This document shows positions 1 through 6,276 of a stretch of DNA of 24,054 nt, piece after piece. Made by a program: the position numbers and the translations under genes. The DNA is from JBLHKT01 sp043101615. Its GTDB lineage: Bacteria > Planctomycetota > Phycisphaerae > Phycisphaerales > UBA1924. The notes below the pieces were generated by a model that was not told the origin of the DNA, made no database searches, and saw only the letters and a list, made by a program, of their open reading frames with translations. How positions within the stretch are numbered: the stretch's first letter is position 1; every line of letters begins with the position of its first letter. The stretch spans positions 1 through 24,054 of the forward strand of contig JBICID010000112.1 of NCBI GenBank assembly GCA_043101615.1. Reading direction: 5' to 3'.

Positions 1-17
1 GTGTGCTCTTCCGATCT
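1..17. other. Illumina TruSeq adapter remnant
   Basis: The first 17 bases, GTGTGCTCTTCCGATCT, equal the 3' end of the standard TruSeq index/read-2 adapter. This is library sequence left at a contig end and not genomic DNA. Genomic sequence probably begins at about base 18. Confidence 0.93.
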
Positions 18-78
18 AACTGGGTCTGCTGGGGGTCCGGTGCGGTCTGATACGCCATGGGGGGGTTTCCTGGTGGTT

Positions 79-101
79 GGGGGACGGGGAGGGGTGCGGG
101 G
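79..101 (+). other. G-quadruplex-type G-run cluster
   Basis: Runs of 5, 4, 4 and 4 G are separated by 2, 1 and 3 bases on the plus strand, which fits the intramolecular G-quadruplex pattern. Another run of 7 G lies just upstream at 59-65. Confidence 0.5.
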
Positions 102-102
102 C

Positions 103-123
103 GCCGGCGAGGGCGTCGCCGGC
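103..123 (+). repeat. Perfect hairpin GCCGGCGA-n5-TCGCCGGC
   Basis: The arms at 103-110 and 116-123 pair perfectly over 8 bp around a 5-base loop (GGGCG). No T tract follows on either strand. The inner seven pairs and the loop length match the hairpin at 2782-2802, which directly follows a stop codon. Confidence 0.6.
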
Positions 124-314
124 CCGTCTCTGGGATCGGGCACACTACCCACTCACCCCCAAAAACACAACTCCAGGGCGCTTTCCGTAGGCCGCCAGAG
201 GCGGGAATGCTCGTTCCATGGCGATCAAGACGTCAACGCAACGCGGCGACCCGAGGTTGGGCCGCCGCGCGTGAGGAGCTTCCAGTTGCGTTACGAAAAT
301 CAAGAACCAAGAGT

Positions 315-347
315 GGGGGGGTGGGGGGGAGGGGGGCAGGGGGGGGG
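315..347 (+). other. Strong G-quadruplex motif beside a stop codon
   Basis: G runs of 7, 7, 6 and 9 are separated by only T, A and CA. The last run touches the stop codon (348-350) of the minus-strand sigma-like gene. The G-rich strand is the template for that gene, so a quadruplex could slow or stop polymerase there. Long G runs near a contig end can also be miscounted or produced by sequencing, so exact run lengths are uncertain. Confidence 0.6.
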
Positions 348-1241
348 TTAGCCGCCTCGTCCGCCGGACTGCTCGCCGCCGCCGGTGCGGAAGGCGATGC
401 GGGACGAGCCCGACTGCTCGCCGTCCAGGGCGACGAGGCCTTTGCCGCCCCGACCACCGGACTGCTCACCGCCGGAGGCGTGGGTGCCCTCGGGAAGCAC
501 GACGCCCTGGCCGTTGCCGCCTCGCCCGCCGGACTGCTCGCCGCCGGCGACCGCGTCCGAGGTGCTCAGGCTCAGGGCCAGCAACGCCGCGGCGACGAGG
601 GCGAGGGCCGAACGAGACATGGCGCTGGCGATCTCCGAGGCCCTGCGCTTGGCGCGGGAACGCATCTGCTGCACGGTGTTGTCCTTCATGGTGCCGTCGG
701 TGGCCTCCTGGATGAGCCGTGCGTCCTCGTCGCGGGTGGCGCCGAGGGCGTTGGCGATGCGGGTGCGTTCGGACTTCTCCGGCCACGAGGCCGCGATCTT
801 GGCCGAGAGATCCGGCCCGAGGGCCTTCTTGAGCTTGTCGAGCTCGCTGGTGAGGTTCTCGCTGTGCTCGAAGCCGTTGCCGACGGTCGAGACCATCGAC
901 AGCCGCTCGGCCCGGCTCATGGACTGCAGGTGCTCGGTCTGGTGCTGCTCGCGGCGCCAGTGCCTGCGCGACAGGGCCATGTACGACCAGCGTGCCAGCG
1001 TGCCGGCGTGCTCGACCAGACGCTCGACCGCGACCTCGGGGGCCGGGTCGTCGTGGAAGGTCGGGGCGGCGTTGCGCTCCAGCAGCTTCCACACGCGCTG
1101 GTGGATCCAGCCCGACATCTCGTCGGGATCCATGGTGTTCGAGGTCAGGCGGGACGACGCGGCGCGGCAGGCACGCTCGATCGTGGGGCGCGCGGTCTGG
1201 TCGTACATCCGCCAGAAAAGGTCGTGCTGGTCGCGGTTCAC
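348..1241 (-). CDS. Diverged ECF-sigma-like protein with C-terminal membrane segment and GGEQSGGRGG repeats
   Basis: A 297-residue protein in three parts. Residues 17-100 look like sigma-70 region 2: an acidic turn DPDEMSGWIHQRVWKLLE is followed by a helix ending SRRHWRREQ. Residues 131-205 resemble region 4, with a basic last helix (NTVQQMRSRAKRRASE). A hydrophobic span follows at about 211-228, and the last 65 residues carry GGEQSGGRGG three times plus a partial GEQSG copy; the protein ends exactly at the end of a repeat. Basic residues just before the hydrophobic span predict N-in, C-out topology. The start is GTG (1241-1239), overlapping the stop of the upstream TPR gene as GTGA, with a GGAAGG-type ribosome site 9 bases before it. 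The sigma assignment rests on pattern only and is weak; the layout of soluble domain, membrane span and repeat tail is plain in the sequence. Target genes are unknown. Confidence 0.7.
   Translation of the reverse strand: MNRDQHDLFWRMYDQTARPTIERACRAASSRLTSNTMDPDEMSGWIHQRVWKLLERNAAPTFHDDPAPEVAVERLVEHAGTLARWSYMALSRRHWRREQHQTEHLQSMSRAERLSMVSTVGNGFEHSENLTSELDKLKKALGPDLSAKIAASWPEKSERTRIANALGATRDEDARLIQEATDGTMKDNTVQQMRSRAKRRASEIASAMSRSALALVAAALLALSLSTSDAVAGGEQSGGRGGNGQGVVLPEGTHASGGEQSGGRGGKGLVALDGEQSGSSRIAFRTGGGEQSGGRGG
351..380 (-). repeat. 30-bp coding repeat, copy 1 (GGEQSGGRGG)
   Basis: This is the last copy of the repeat, directly before the stop codon of the sigma-like gene. It matches the copy at 516-545 at 29 of 30 bases, which implies recent duplication or gene conversion. 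Confidence 0.85.
404..423 (-). repeat. Partial coding repeat (GEQSG)
   Basis: A degenerate copy that retains only GEQSG followed by SS. It lies between the full copies at 351-380 and 444-473. Confidence 0.55.
444..473 (-). repeat. 30-bp coding repeat, copy 2 (GGEQSGGRGG)
   Basis: It encodes the same ten residues as copies 1 and 3 but differs from copy 1 at 4 of 30 bases, so it is the older or more drifted copy. Confidence 0.85.
516..545 (-). repeat. 30-bp coding repeat, copy 3 (GGEQSGGRGG)
   Basis: This is the first copy after the membrane segment. It begins directly after the sequence SDAVA, which resembles a signal-peptidase site. Confidence 0.85.
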
Positions 1242-1912
1242 GAGGCACCCCCTTCCGAAGTGCGTCGCGAGGACCGGTAGAGCGTGAAGAGGTGATCGAG
1301 GGCGGGCAGGTCCTGGCGCATCTGCTCAAAGCGGGGCTCGCAGTCGAGGTAGGCCGCGAGGGTGCCGGTGGCGGCGAGCTGCTCGGGCTGGTCCGCGACC
1401 GCCTCGAAGATGGTGTTCGCCTGGGCGCGGTACCCGGCGAGCCAGAGCGCCTGCGCCCCGTTCAGCAGCACGTTGACCGAGTGCGGCGCGATCTCGGTGG
1501 CTCGCAGGAAGTACGCGATTGCCTCCTCGTACCGCCCGACCCGCAGGCAGCGGTCGCACAGGTTGTCCAGCGAGATCTCGAGCCGGCGGTTGGTGTCGGC
1601 GTACTTGAGCGCGAGGCGCTCGGTGTCGATCGCCTTCATCGTCTCGCCCGCGGCCGAGAGCGCCAGGGCACGCTGGTTCGGGCGGGCCCAGGCGGGGTTC
1701 GGGTGGTCGTCGCCGTCGGTGGCGTCGTACCGGTCGATCAGGTCGAAGAGCCGCGAACGGATCTCGCTCACGCCGGCATCGTCGCCGAGCTTGCGGGCCT
1801 CGTGCAGCTGGTTGCACGCGTCCATGATCGCGGCCTCGAGCGGCGACAGGTCGCCGGTGGGGGCGGTGACGATCGTGGTGTCGTGCGAGTTGGAGGTGGT
1901 CTGGTCGTCCAT
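1238..1912 (-). CDS. TPR-repeat protein, coupled to the sigma-like gene
   Basis: A 224-residue protein with no signal peptide or membrane span, so probably cytoplasmic. Helical TPR-type pairs are visible from about residue 75 to 190; the clearest is the segment RVGRYEEAIAYFLRATEIAP near residue 130, followed by a second unit with ALWLAGYRAQANTIFEAVAD. The N-terminal 25 residues are polar and likely disordered. The start is ATG at 1912 with a strong AGGAGG six bases upstream. Its stop overlaps the GTG of the sigma-like gene by four bases (GTGA), so the two are probably made in fixed ratio. TPR domains bind proteins, so regulation or docking of the sigma-like protein is a reasonable inference, but nothing shows it directly. 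Confidence 0.85.
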   Translation of the reverse strand: MDDQTTSNSHDTTIVTAPTGDLSPLEAAIMDACNQLHEARKLGDDAGVSEIRSRLFDLIDRYDATDGDDHPNPAWARPNQRALALSAAGETMKAIDTERLALKYADTNRRLEISLDNLCDRCLRVGRYEEAIAYFLRATEIAPHSVNVLLNGAQALWLAGYRAQANTIFEAVADQPEQLAATGTLAAYLDCEPRFEQMRQDLPALDHLFTLYRSSRRTSEGGAS

Positions 1913-2029
1913 GGGAATCCTCCTGCCGGGGGCGCCCGGAAGGGCCCCGTTGAGTGGTGACCGTCGCTCGGGGTCGCCCGCTGACGGTCTTTTCGTAGAA
2001 CGCGCTGGGGAGTTGCTGTAGTTCAGTGC

Positions 2030-2058
2030 ATACTAACTTTTTTTGCCTCTCCCCGCAA
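2030..2058 (-). promoter_or_regulatory. Candidate promoter for the TPR/sigma-like pair
   Basis: On the minus strand a TTGCGG (2058-2053) and a TAGTAT (2035-2030) are separated by 17 bases, with an A tract in the spacer. This would give a leader of about 110 bases before the ATG at 1912. The -35 box matches consensus only at TTG. Confidence 0.4.
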
Positions 2059-2203
2059 GAGCCCTGTCAGCGGCGGTTTTATTCGACGGTGTAGACGGCG
2101 TGAGCCTGGAGCGGGCTCACGCCCGCCGGCCGGAACGGGGCCGGCGGGCCGGGACAAGCGGCCCGGGACACCCGGGCCGAGCACAGCACGCAAGGAGATT
2201 GTC

Positions 2204-2770
2204 ATGCAGCGGATGAACACCACGCTGGCGCGGTCGCTCCGCGCCCTCACGATCGCACTGGCACTGGGCACGGGCTCCACGGCCCTCGCGGACGGCCCCG
2301 GCCGGCACGGGCACCACGCCGGCCACCACCAGGACCGGTTCGACTGCGGCGTGTGCCAGGTGCACACGCACCACGTGCACGACGAGGGCGGCACCCTCTA
2401 CCTCGGACGAGACCGCTTCTACCTGTGGGACGGGCCCGGCGCGCTGGTGAAGTTCGAGCGGTCGCTCGAGCGGGCCGGCTACCGCGTCTACCGGCACGAG
2501 AACACCTTCACCATCCGGTCGCACCACCGCCTGGGGCGTGCCTGGTTCCGCGACGGCACCTTCAACGGCGTAATCGTGGGCAGGGACGCGTGCTCGGTCA
2601 CCATCCGGTTCCACCAGAAGTACCGACGCCCCGTCATCGGGCACGCCAAGGACTTCGGACGACATCACGATCGCGGACGCGATTGCGATCGCGGGCGTTG
2701 GGTCCAGCGCGAGCACGTCCGCACCGTCGTCGTCCAGCGCCCCGCCATCGAATGGTGCCTGCGCTGGTAA
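2204..2770 (+). CDS. Secreted His/Arg-rich protein with CxxC motif
   Basis: A 188-residue protein I do not recognise. Residues 1-29 form a signal peptide with a probable cut after ALA-29. The mature N-terminus is rich in histidine and carries DCGVC followed at once by HTHHVHD, a cluster that could bind a metal ion. The middle (about 60-145) alternates short beta-like and aromatic segments, and the C-terminal 40 residues are strongly basic. The start is ATG at 2204 with AAGGAG seven bases upstream; a second ATG three codons later is possible. It is probably monocistronic, facing the phosphatase gene convergently. Export is well supported; metal binding is inference from residue content only. 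Confidence 0.8.
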   Translation: MQRMNTTLARSLRALTIALALGTGSTALADGPGRHGHHAGHHQDRFDCGVCQVHTHHVHDEGGTLYLGRDRFYLWDGPGALVKFERSLERAGYRVYRHENTFTIRSHHRLGRAWFRDGTFNGVIVGRDACSVTIRFHQKYRRPVIGHAKDFGRHHDRGRDCDRGRWVQREHVRTVVVQRPAIEWCLRW

Positions 2771-2781
2771 CACAACGCGAC

Positions 2782-2802
2782 CCCGGCGAGATGGTCGCCG
2801 GG
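2782..2802 (+). terminator. Hairpin directly after the secreted-protein gene
   Basis: Perfect 8-bp arms (CCCGGCGA at 2782-2789, TCGCCGGG at 2795-2802) enclose a 5-base loop, 11 bases after the stop codon. No T tract follows, so it may protect the 3' end or act with Rho and is not a classical terminator. The core matches the hairpin at 103-123. Confidence 0.45.
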
Positions 2803-2827
2803 AGTCAACGGATTGCGAAGCACCGGG

Positions 2828-2843
2828 CGGCCCCGCGGGGCCG
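2828..2843 (+). terminator. 16-bp perfect palindrome, possible terminator
   Basis: The palindrome of CGGCCCCG and CGGGGCCG can fold into a short strong hairpin, followed on the plus strand by TTCTCTGAAT. It lies in the spacer between two convergent genes and could end transcription from the left. Confidence 0.4.
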
Positions 2844-2899
2844 TTCTCTGAATGCTCCTCCGGTCCCGCTCGGGCCACGTGCCGGGCGGGGCCGTTCTC
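2837..2899. repeat. 12-bp direct repeat in convergent spacer
   Basis: GGGGCCGTTCTC occurs at 2837-2848 and again at 2888-2899. The first copy overlaps the 3' arm of the palindrome at 2828-2843; the second lacks the matching 5' arm. Confidence 0.55.
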
Positions 2900-2927
2900 A
2901 GCATCGGCACCCGGGGAACAGCGCCTG

Positions 2928-5000
2928 CTAGACGCGCTTGATGATGATGCCGGTCTGGTCGTCGCGCGAGGGGACGTCGCCGGTGAACTCTTCCACCGCG
3001 GCACGCAGGGCCCCGAGGATGTCCTCGGCCGACTTCGCGGCGTTGGTCCGGATGCAGGCCTCGACGCGGTCACGCCCGAACATGGCGTCGTCCTTGTCCG
3101 CGGCCTCGAAGATCCCGTCCGAGAGCGCCACGAACACGTCGCCGCGTTCCAGTTGGAGGATGGTCCGTGGAAACTCCGGGAGCGGGTCCACGATCCCCAG
3201 CGGCGTGGTGTCCACGGGCACGTCTTCGATCGTGCCCGATGCCGCGCGGTACAGCAGCAGCGGCCCCTGCCCGGCGGAGAGCGACCAGAGCCGCCCGCTC
3301 GCGGCGTCGAGCTGCCCGAGCCACATGGTGACGAAGCGTCCCTCGGCCAGGTCCTGGGTCAGCTGCTCGTTGAGGTGTAGCGCGATCTCGTCGAGCGGGC
3401 TGGCCAGGCGAGCCCCCATGCGGATCATCGATCGGGCCTGGGTGACCGAGAGCGCCGGGCCGACGCCGTGCCCGGTCGCGTCGGCCAGGAACAGCAGGGC
3501 CGCGTTGGCGTCGCCCTCGTTGACGATGTCCTGCTGCGGCTCGGTCGTGCCGTCGAGCCCGATGACGCCGGAGGTGAGCCCGATGAGGTCGAAGGAATCG
3601 CCCCCGGTCTCCTCCGCCGGCTCGGAGTAGGCAGCGAGCTGGATGCCGGGGAGCCTGGGCAGGTTCTCCGGGAAGGTCGCCTGCTGGATCTGGCGGGCCG
3701 TCTGCAGGTCGCGCTCGAGTTTCAGGAGGTTCTGCAGCGACTCGCGCATGCGTTCCGTGGCGGCGGCGAGGCGGGCGATCTCTCGGACGTTGGTGGGCGC
3801 GGTGGCCGGCGTGTCCAGCTTGAGCTTGGAGATGCGGTCCGCGGCGTGGGCGATGGACTCGATCGGCTGCGCGTACCGGGCCGCCAGGAATTGGGCACGG
3901 AAGATCGCCGCGATCAGGATCGCGATCAGCACCACGATCAGGATATTCCGCTGGTTGTTCAGGTTGCCGATCAGGTCGCGCTCCGGGACGACCACGGCGA
4001 TCCAGAGGGTCCGATTGGCGAGGACGAAGGGCTCGTACTCGGCCCAGTAGGTCCGCCCGCCCGAGGTGTACCGGATCGCGTTGCCCGGATCGGCGCCGGT
4101 CGGCGCGGTGAAGTCCGCGTCGAAGCCGAAGGCGTCGGCGGCGGCGGCGAGCACGGGCAGGTCGAGCTGGTCGGCGTTGCGCAGCAGGTACGGCTCACGC
4201 TGGCTCGCGTTGAGCTCGTGGAAGTCGCGCGGGAGGCCGATCACACGCCCGCGTTCGTCGGCGACGATCACACGCCCACCCTCCGAGACGGTGGTGTTGG
4301 TGGTGAACGCGGAGATGTCCTGCAGCAGCACGTCGAAGGCGACGACCCACGTCGTCCCGCCCGCCTCGAAGGCCTTGGCGGCGGTGATGCCGGGCTCCTG
4401 CGTGGTGAAGAAGGTGTAGGGCTCGGTCCAGTACACCGGCCCGACCCCCGGATCGACCTGCACTTCCTCGAGCGCCTCGATCGCGCCGACGAACCACGGT
4501 CGGCGCACGGGCGTGTACTCGATCTCCTCGCGGGAATCGGTGAGCCTGTTCCCGTCCGGCGAGAAGGTGATCACCCTCGCACGCGCGTCCTGCCGGGCGG
4601 GGTCGATGTCGCGGATGTAGAAGGTGCCGTCGTCGTTGCGCAGGACCATGATCTCACGCCCGTGCTCGTTGGCCAGCAGGGCCGCGGAGATGTGCGTCAC
4701 CTGGTCCAGGAACGGACCGAAGATGGCGTAGATGCTCTCGGGCGGGAGCGTCACGAGGTTGTAGTCGTCGCCCCAACGGACCGCGAGCCGGAGCGAGCTG
4801 TTGACCGGCTGGAAGAACTGCGTGAGGCCGCGCTCGGTCTGCGCCAGCGTGGCCGTGGTCAGGGCCCCGGAGAGGTTGCGGATCGATTTTCGGGCGAACA
4901 GCGCCTGCGTCACGGTGATCGCGAGCCCCAGCACCACCAGCAGCGCGGTGAGGTTCAGGATCAGGGAGCGTCGGAAGGTGGTGCCGGATCGGGTGGGCAT
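2928..5000 (-). CDS. Membrane sensor with Cache-like domain, HAMP and SpoIIE/PP2C phosphatase
   Basis: A 690-residue inner-membrane signalling protein. A first transmembrane span (about 12-33) is followed by a large extracytoplasmic region (about 36-345) of the Cache type, a second span (about 351-372), a HAMP-like linker, a helical stretch, and a SpoIIE/PP2C Ser/Thr phosphatase domain (about 440-690). Metal-binding acidic motifs of the phosphatase family are present: GGDSFD (466-471), ADATGHG (506-512), SDG (627-629) and DDQT (680-683). Such proteins usually dephosphorylate anti-sigma-antagonist (STAS) proteins, but no STAS or anti-sigma gene is in view. I chose ATG at 5000, which lies 7 bases after the hutI stop; a GTG at 5045 would add 15 residues but overlap hutI. 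No clear ribosome site precedes either start. The spacing suggests co-transcription with hutI. Confidence 0.92.
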   Translation of the reverse strand: MPTRSGTTFRRSLILNLTALLVVLGLAITVTQALFARKSIRNLSGALTTATLAQTERGLTQFFQPVNSSLRLAVRWGDDYNLVTLPPESIYAIFGPFLDQVTHISAALLANEHGREIMVLRNDDGTFYIRDIDPARQDARARVITFSPDGNRLTDSREEIEYTPVRRPWFVGAIEALEEVQVDPGVGPVYWTEPYTFFTTQEPGITAAKAFEAGGTTWVVAFDVLLQDISAFTTNTTVSEGGRVIVADERGRVIGLPRDFHELNASQREPYLLRNADQLDLPVLAAAADAFGFDADFTAPTGADPGNAIRYTSGGRTYWAEYEPFVLANRTLWIAVVVPERDLIGNLNNQRNILIVVLIAILIAAIFRAQFLAARYAQPIESIAHAADRISKLKLDTPATAPTNVREIARLAAATERMRESLQNLLKLERDLQTARQIQQATFPENLPRLPGIQLAAYSEPAEETGGDSFDLIGLTSGVIGLDGTTEPQQDIVNEGDANAALLFLADATGHGVGPALSVTQARSMIRMGARLASPLDEIALHLNEQLTQDLAEGRFVTMWLGQLDAASGRLWSLSAGQGPLLLYRAASGTIEDVPVDTTPLGIVDPLPEFPRTILQLERGDVFVALSDGIFEAADKDDAMFGRDRVEACIRTNAAKSAEDILGALRAAVEEFTGDVPSRDDQTGIIIKRV

Positions 5001-5007
5001 GGTCAGG

Positions 5008-6276
5008 TCATCGGTCGGCCGGGGCGGCCCGCTGGATGATCCCACCGGCGATCACCGTGTGGGCGTGCGCCCCGCCGAACTCGAACGCGAGCGCACGCTC
5101 GTCGGCGTGGTGCAGGAGCACCAGGTCGGCACGGGCCCCTGGGGCGACGTGGGCGCGATCCGTAAACCCCAGCAGGCGGGCCGGGTTCCGGGTGGCGCCC
5201 GCGATCGCCTCGGCGGGCGTCAGCCCGCACCCGCGGACCGACAGCGCGATCGCCGCCGGGACGGAGAGGCACGGGGCCGAGCCGGGGTTGTAGTTGGTGG
5301 CGACACACAGGGCCCGCCCACGCCCCGGTGCGTCCAGGAAGGCCCGCCCGTTCGCGTACCGCCCGTCCAGGTGGAAGCCCGAGGCGGGCAGGATCACCGC
5401 GAACGTCTCGGAGTCGGCCAGCAACTCCAGGTGCTCCGGCGCGGAGGCCTCCAGGTGGTCCACCGACCGCACGCCCAGGCCGATCGCCTCGGGGATGAAG
5501 CCCAGGTCGTGGAACTGGTCGGCGTGGAACCGGGCGTGCAGACCGAGATCGGTCGCGGCCCGGATGTACCGGAGCGACTGATCGAGCGACCACGCCCCCT
5601 GCTCGCAGTAGCCGTCCACGGTGATGCCGGGGAACTCCGACGCGACCGCGGGCAGCGTCTCCGTGATGGTCCGCTCGACGAACTCCCCCGCATCGACCTC
5701 CGGGTCCAGGCAGTGGGCGCAGCAGGCGGTGGGCACCACGGTGCCGGGCCACTCCTCCGCGGCGTCGGCGATCGCCCGCAGCATCTTGAGCTCGTGCTCG
5801 GTGGACAGCCCGTACCCGGACTTGACCTCGATCGTCGTGGTGCCCTCGGTCAGCGCGCGATCCAGGCGGGCCAGCAGCAGGCCGGCCAGCTCGTCCCGCG
5901 AGGCCTCACGCACCGCCCGGACGGTCGACATGATGCCCCCGCCCCGCCTGAGCAGGTCGAGATACCCGGCCCCCGCGAGCTTCTGCTCCCATTCCCCCAG
6001 GCGCGAACCCGCGAAGCAGGCGTGGGTGTGGCAGTCGACGAACCCGGGCATGAGCACCCGCCCCCCGGCGTCGAGCACCTCGGCGCGATCCGGCGCAACC
6101 AGGCCCCGCCCCACCTCGGCGATGGTGGGGGGGGTCACGAGCACGTCGGCCCGCTCCAGCGGGGCGAGATCGTCGGTCGTGGGGTGCGGGCCGCGAAGCG
6201 GCGGCGCCGTGTCCTCGTCCGGATCCAGCGTGAGGACGCGCGCGTTCGTGATGAGCAGCGGGCGGGGCGGCGTCAC
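5008..6276 (-). CDS. hutI: Imidazolonepropionase
   Basis: A 422-residue amidohydrolase-family enzyme that opens imidazolonepropionate to N-formimidoyl-glutamate, the third step of histidine breakdown. Visible hallmarks are the metal-binding FVDCHTHACFAGSR (His83 and His85), KSGYGL, the FHADQFHDLG histidines, SVDHLE and NYNPGS. The length is about normal for HutI. The frame stays open further upstream to 6453, but I start at the GTG at 6276: it overlaps the hutG stop as GTGA, has AGAGG five bases before it, and places the usual N-terminal LLITNARVLTLD strand correctly. A run of 8 C on the coding strand (around 6127-6134) does not break the frame. It is probably translated together with hutG. 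Confidence 0.95.
   Translation of the reverse strand: MTPPRPLLITNARVLTLDPDEDTAPPLRGPHPTTDDLAPLERADVLVTPPTIAEVGRGLVAPDRAEVLDAGGRVLMPGFVDCHTHACFAGSRLGEWEQKLAGAGYLDLLRRGGGIMSTVRAVREASRDELAGLLLARLDRALTEGTTTIEVKSGYGLSTEHELKMLRAIADAAEEWPGTVVPTACCAHCLDPEVDAGEFVERTITETLPAVASEFPGITVDGYCEQGAWSLDQSLRYIRAATDLGLHARFHADQFHDLGFIPEAIGLGVRSVDHLEASAPEHLELLADSETFAVILPASGFHLDGRYANGRAFLDAPGRGRALCVATNYNPGSAPCLSVPAAIALSVRGCGLTPAEAIAGATRNPARLLGFTDRAHVAPGARADLVLLHHADERALAFEFGGAHAHTVIAGGIIQRAAPADR

Larger units (their letters stand above)
18..347. other. Non-coding G-rich stretch at contig edge
   Basis: I see no convincing gene in these 330 bases. The open frames that cross it are low-complexity Gly/Arg/Pro translations with no domain and no ribosome binding site. 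It holds two clusters of G runs (79-101 and 315-347) and an 8-bp perfect hairpin (103-123). It lies downstream of the minus-strand sigma-like gene, so it is probably that gene's 3' region. Confidence 0.6.

Noticed and set aside
351..545. CRISPR array
   Set aside because: The 30-bp repeats are few, uneven in spacing (72-93 bases start to start), in frame, and encode the same peptide inside a gene.
1841..1856. Inverted repeat CGGCGA-CAGG-TCGCCG as a third copy of the recurrent hairpin
   Set aside because: It lies inside the TPR coding sequence, has a different loop length and a shorter core, and is plausible by chance at this GC content.
3468..5039. Long plus-strand open frame (over 500 codons) opposite the phosphatase gene
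   Set aside because: It is a GC-driven antisense frame with Arg/Gly/Val-rich low-complexity translation and no domain. The minus-strand frame has a full set of phosphatase motifs.
6127..6134. Possible frameshift at a run of eight identical bases in hutI
   Set aside because: The reading frame and family motifs continue on both sides, so the run length is consistent with an intact gene.
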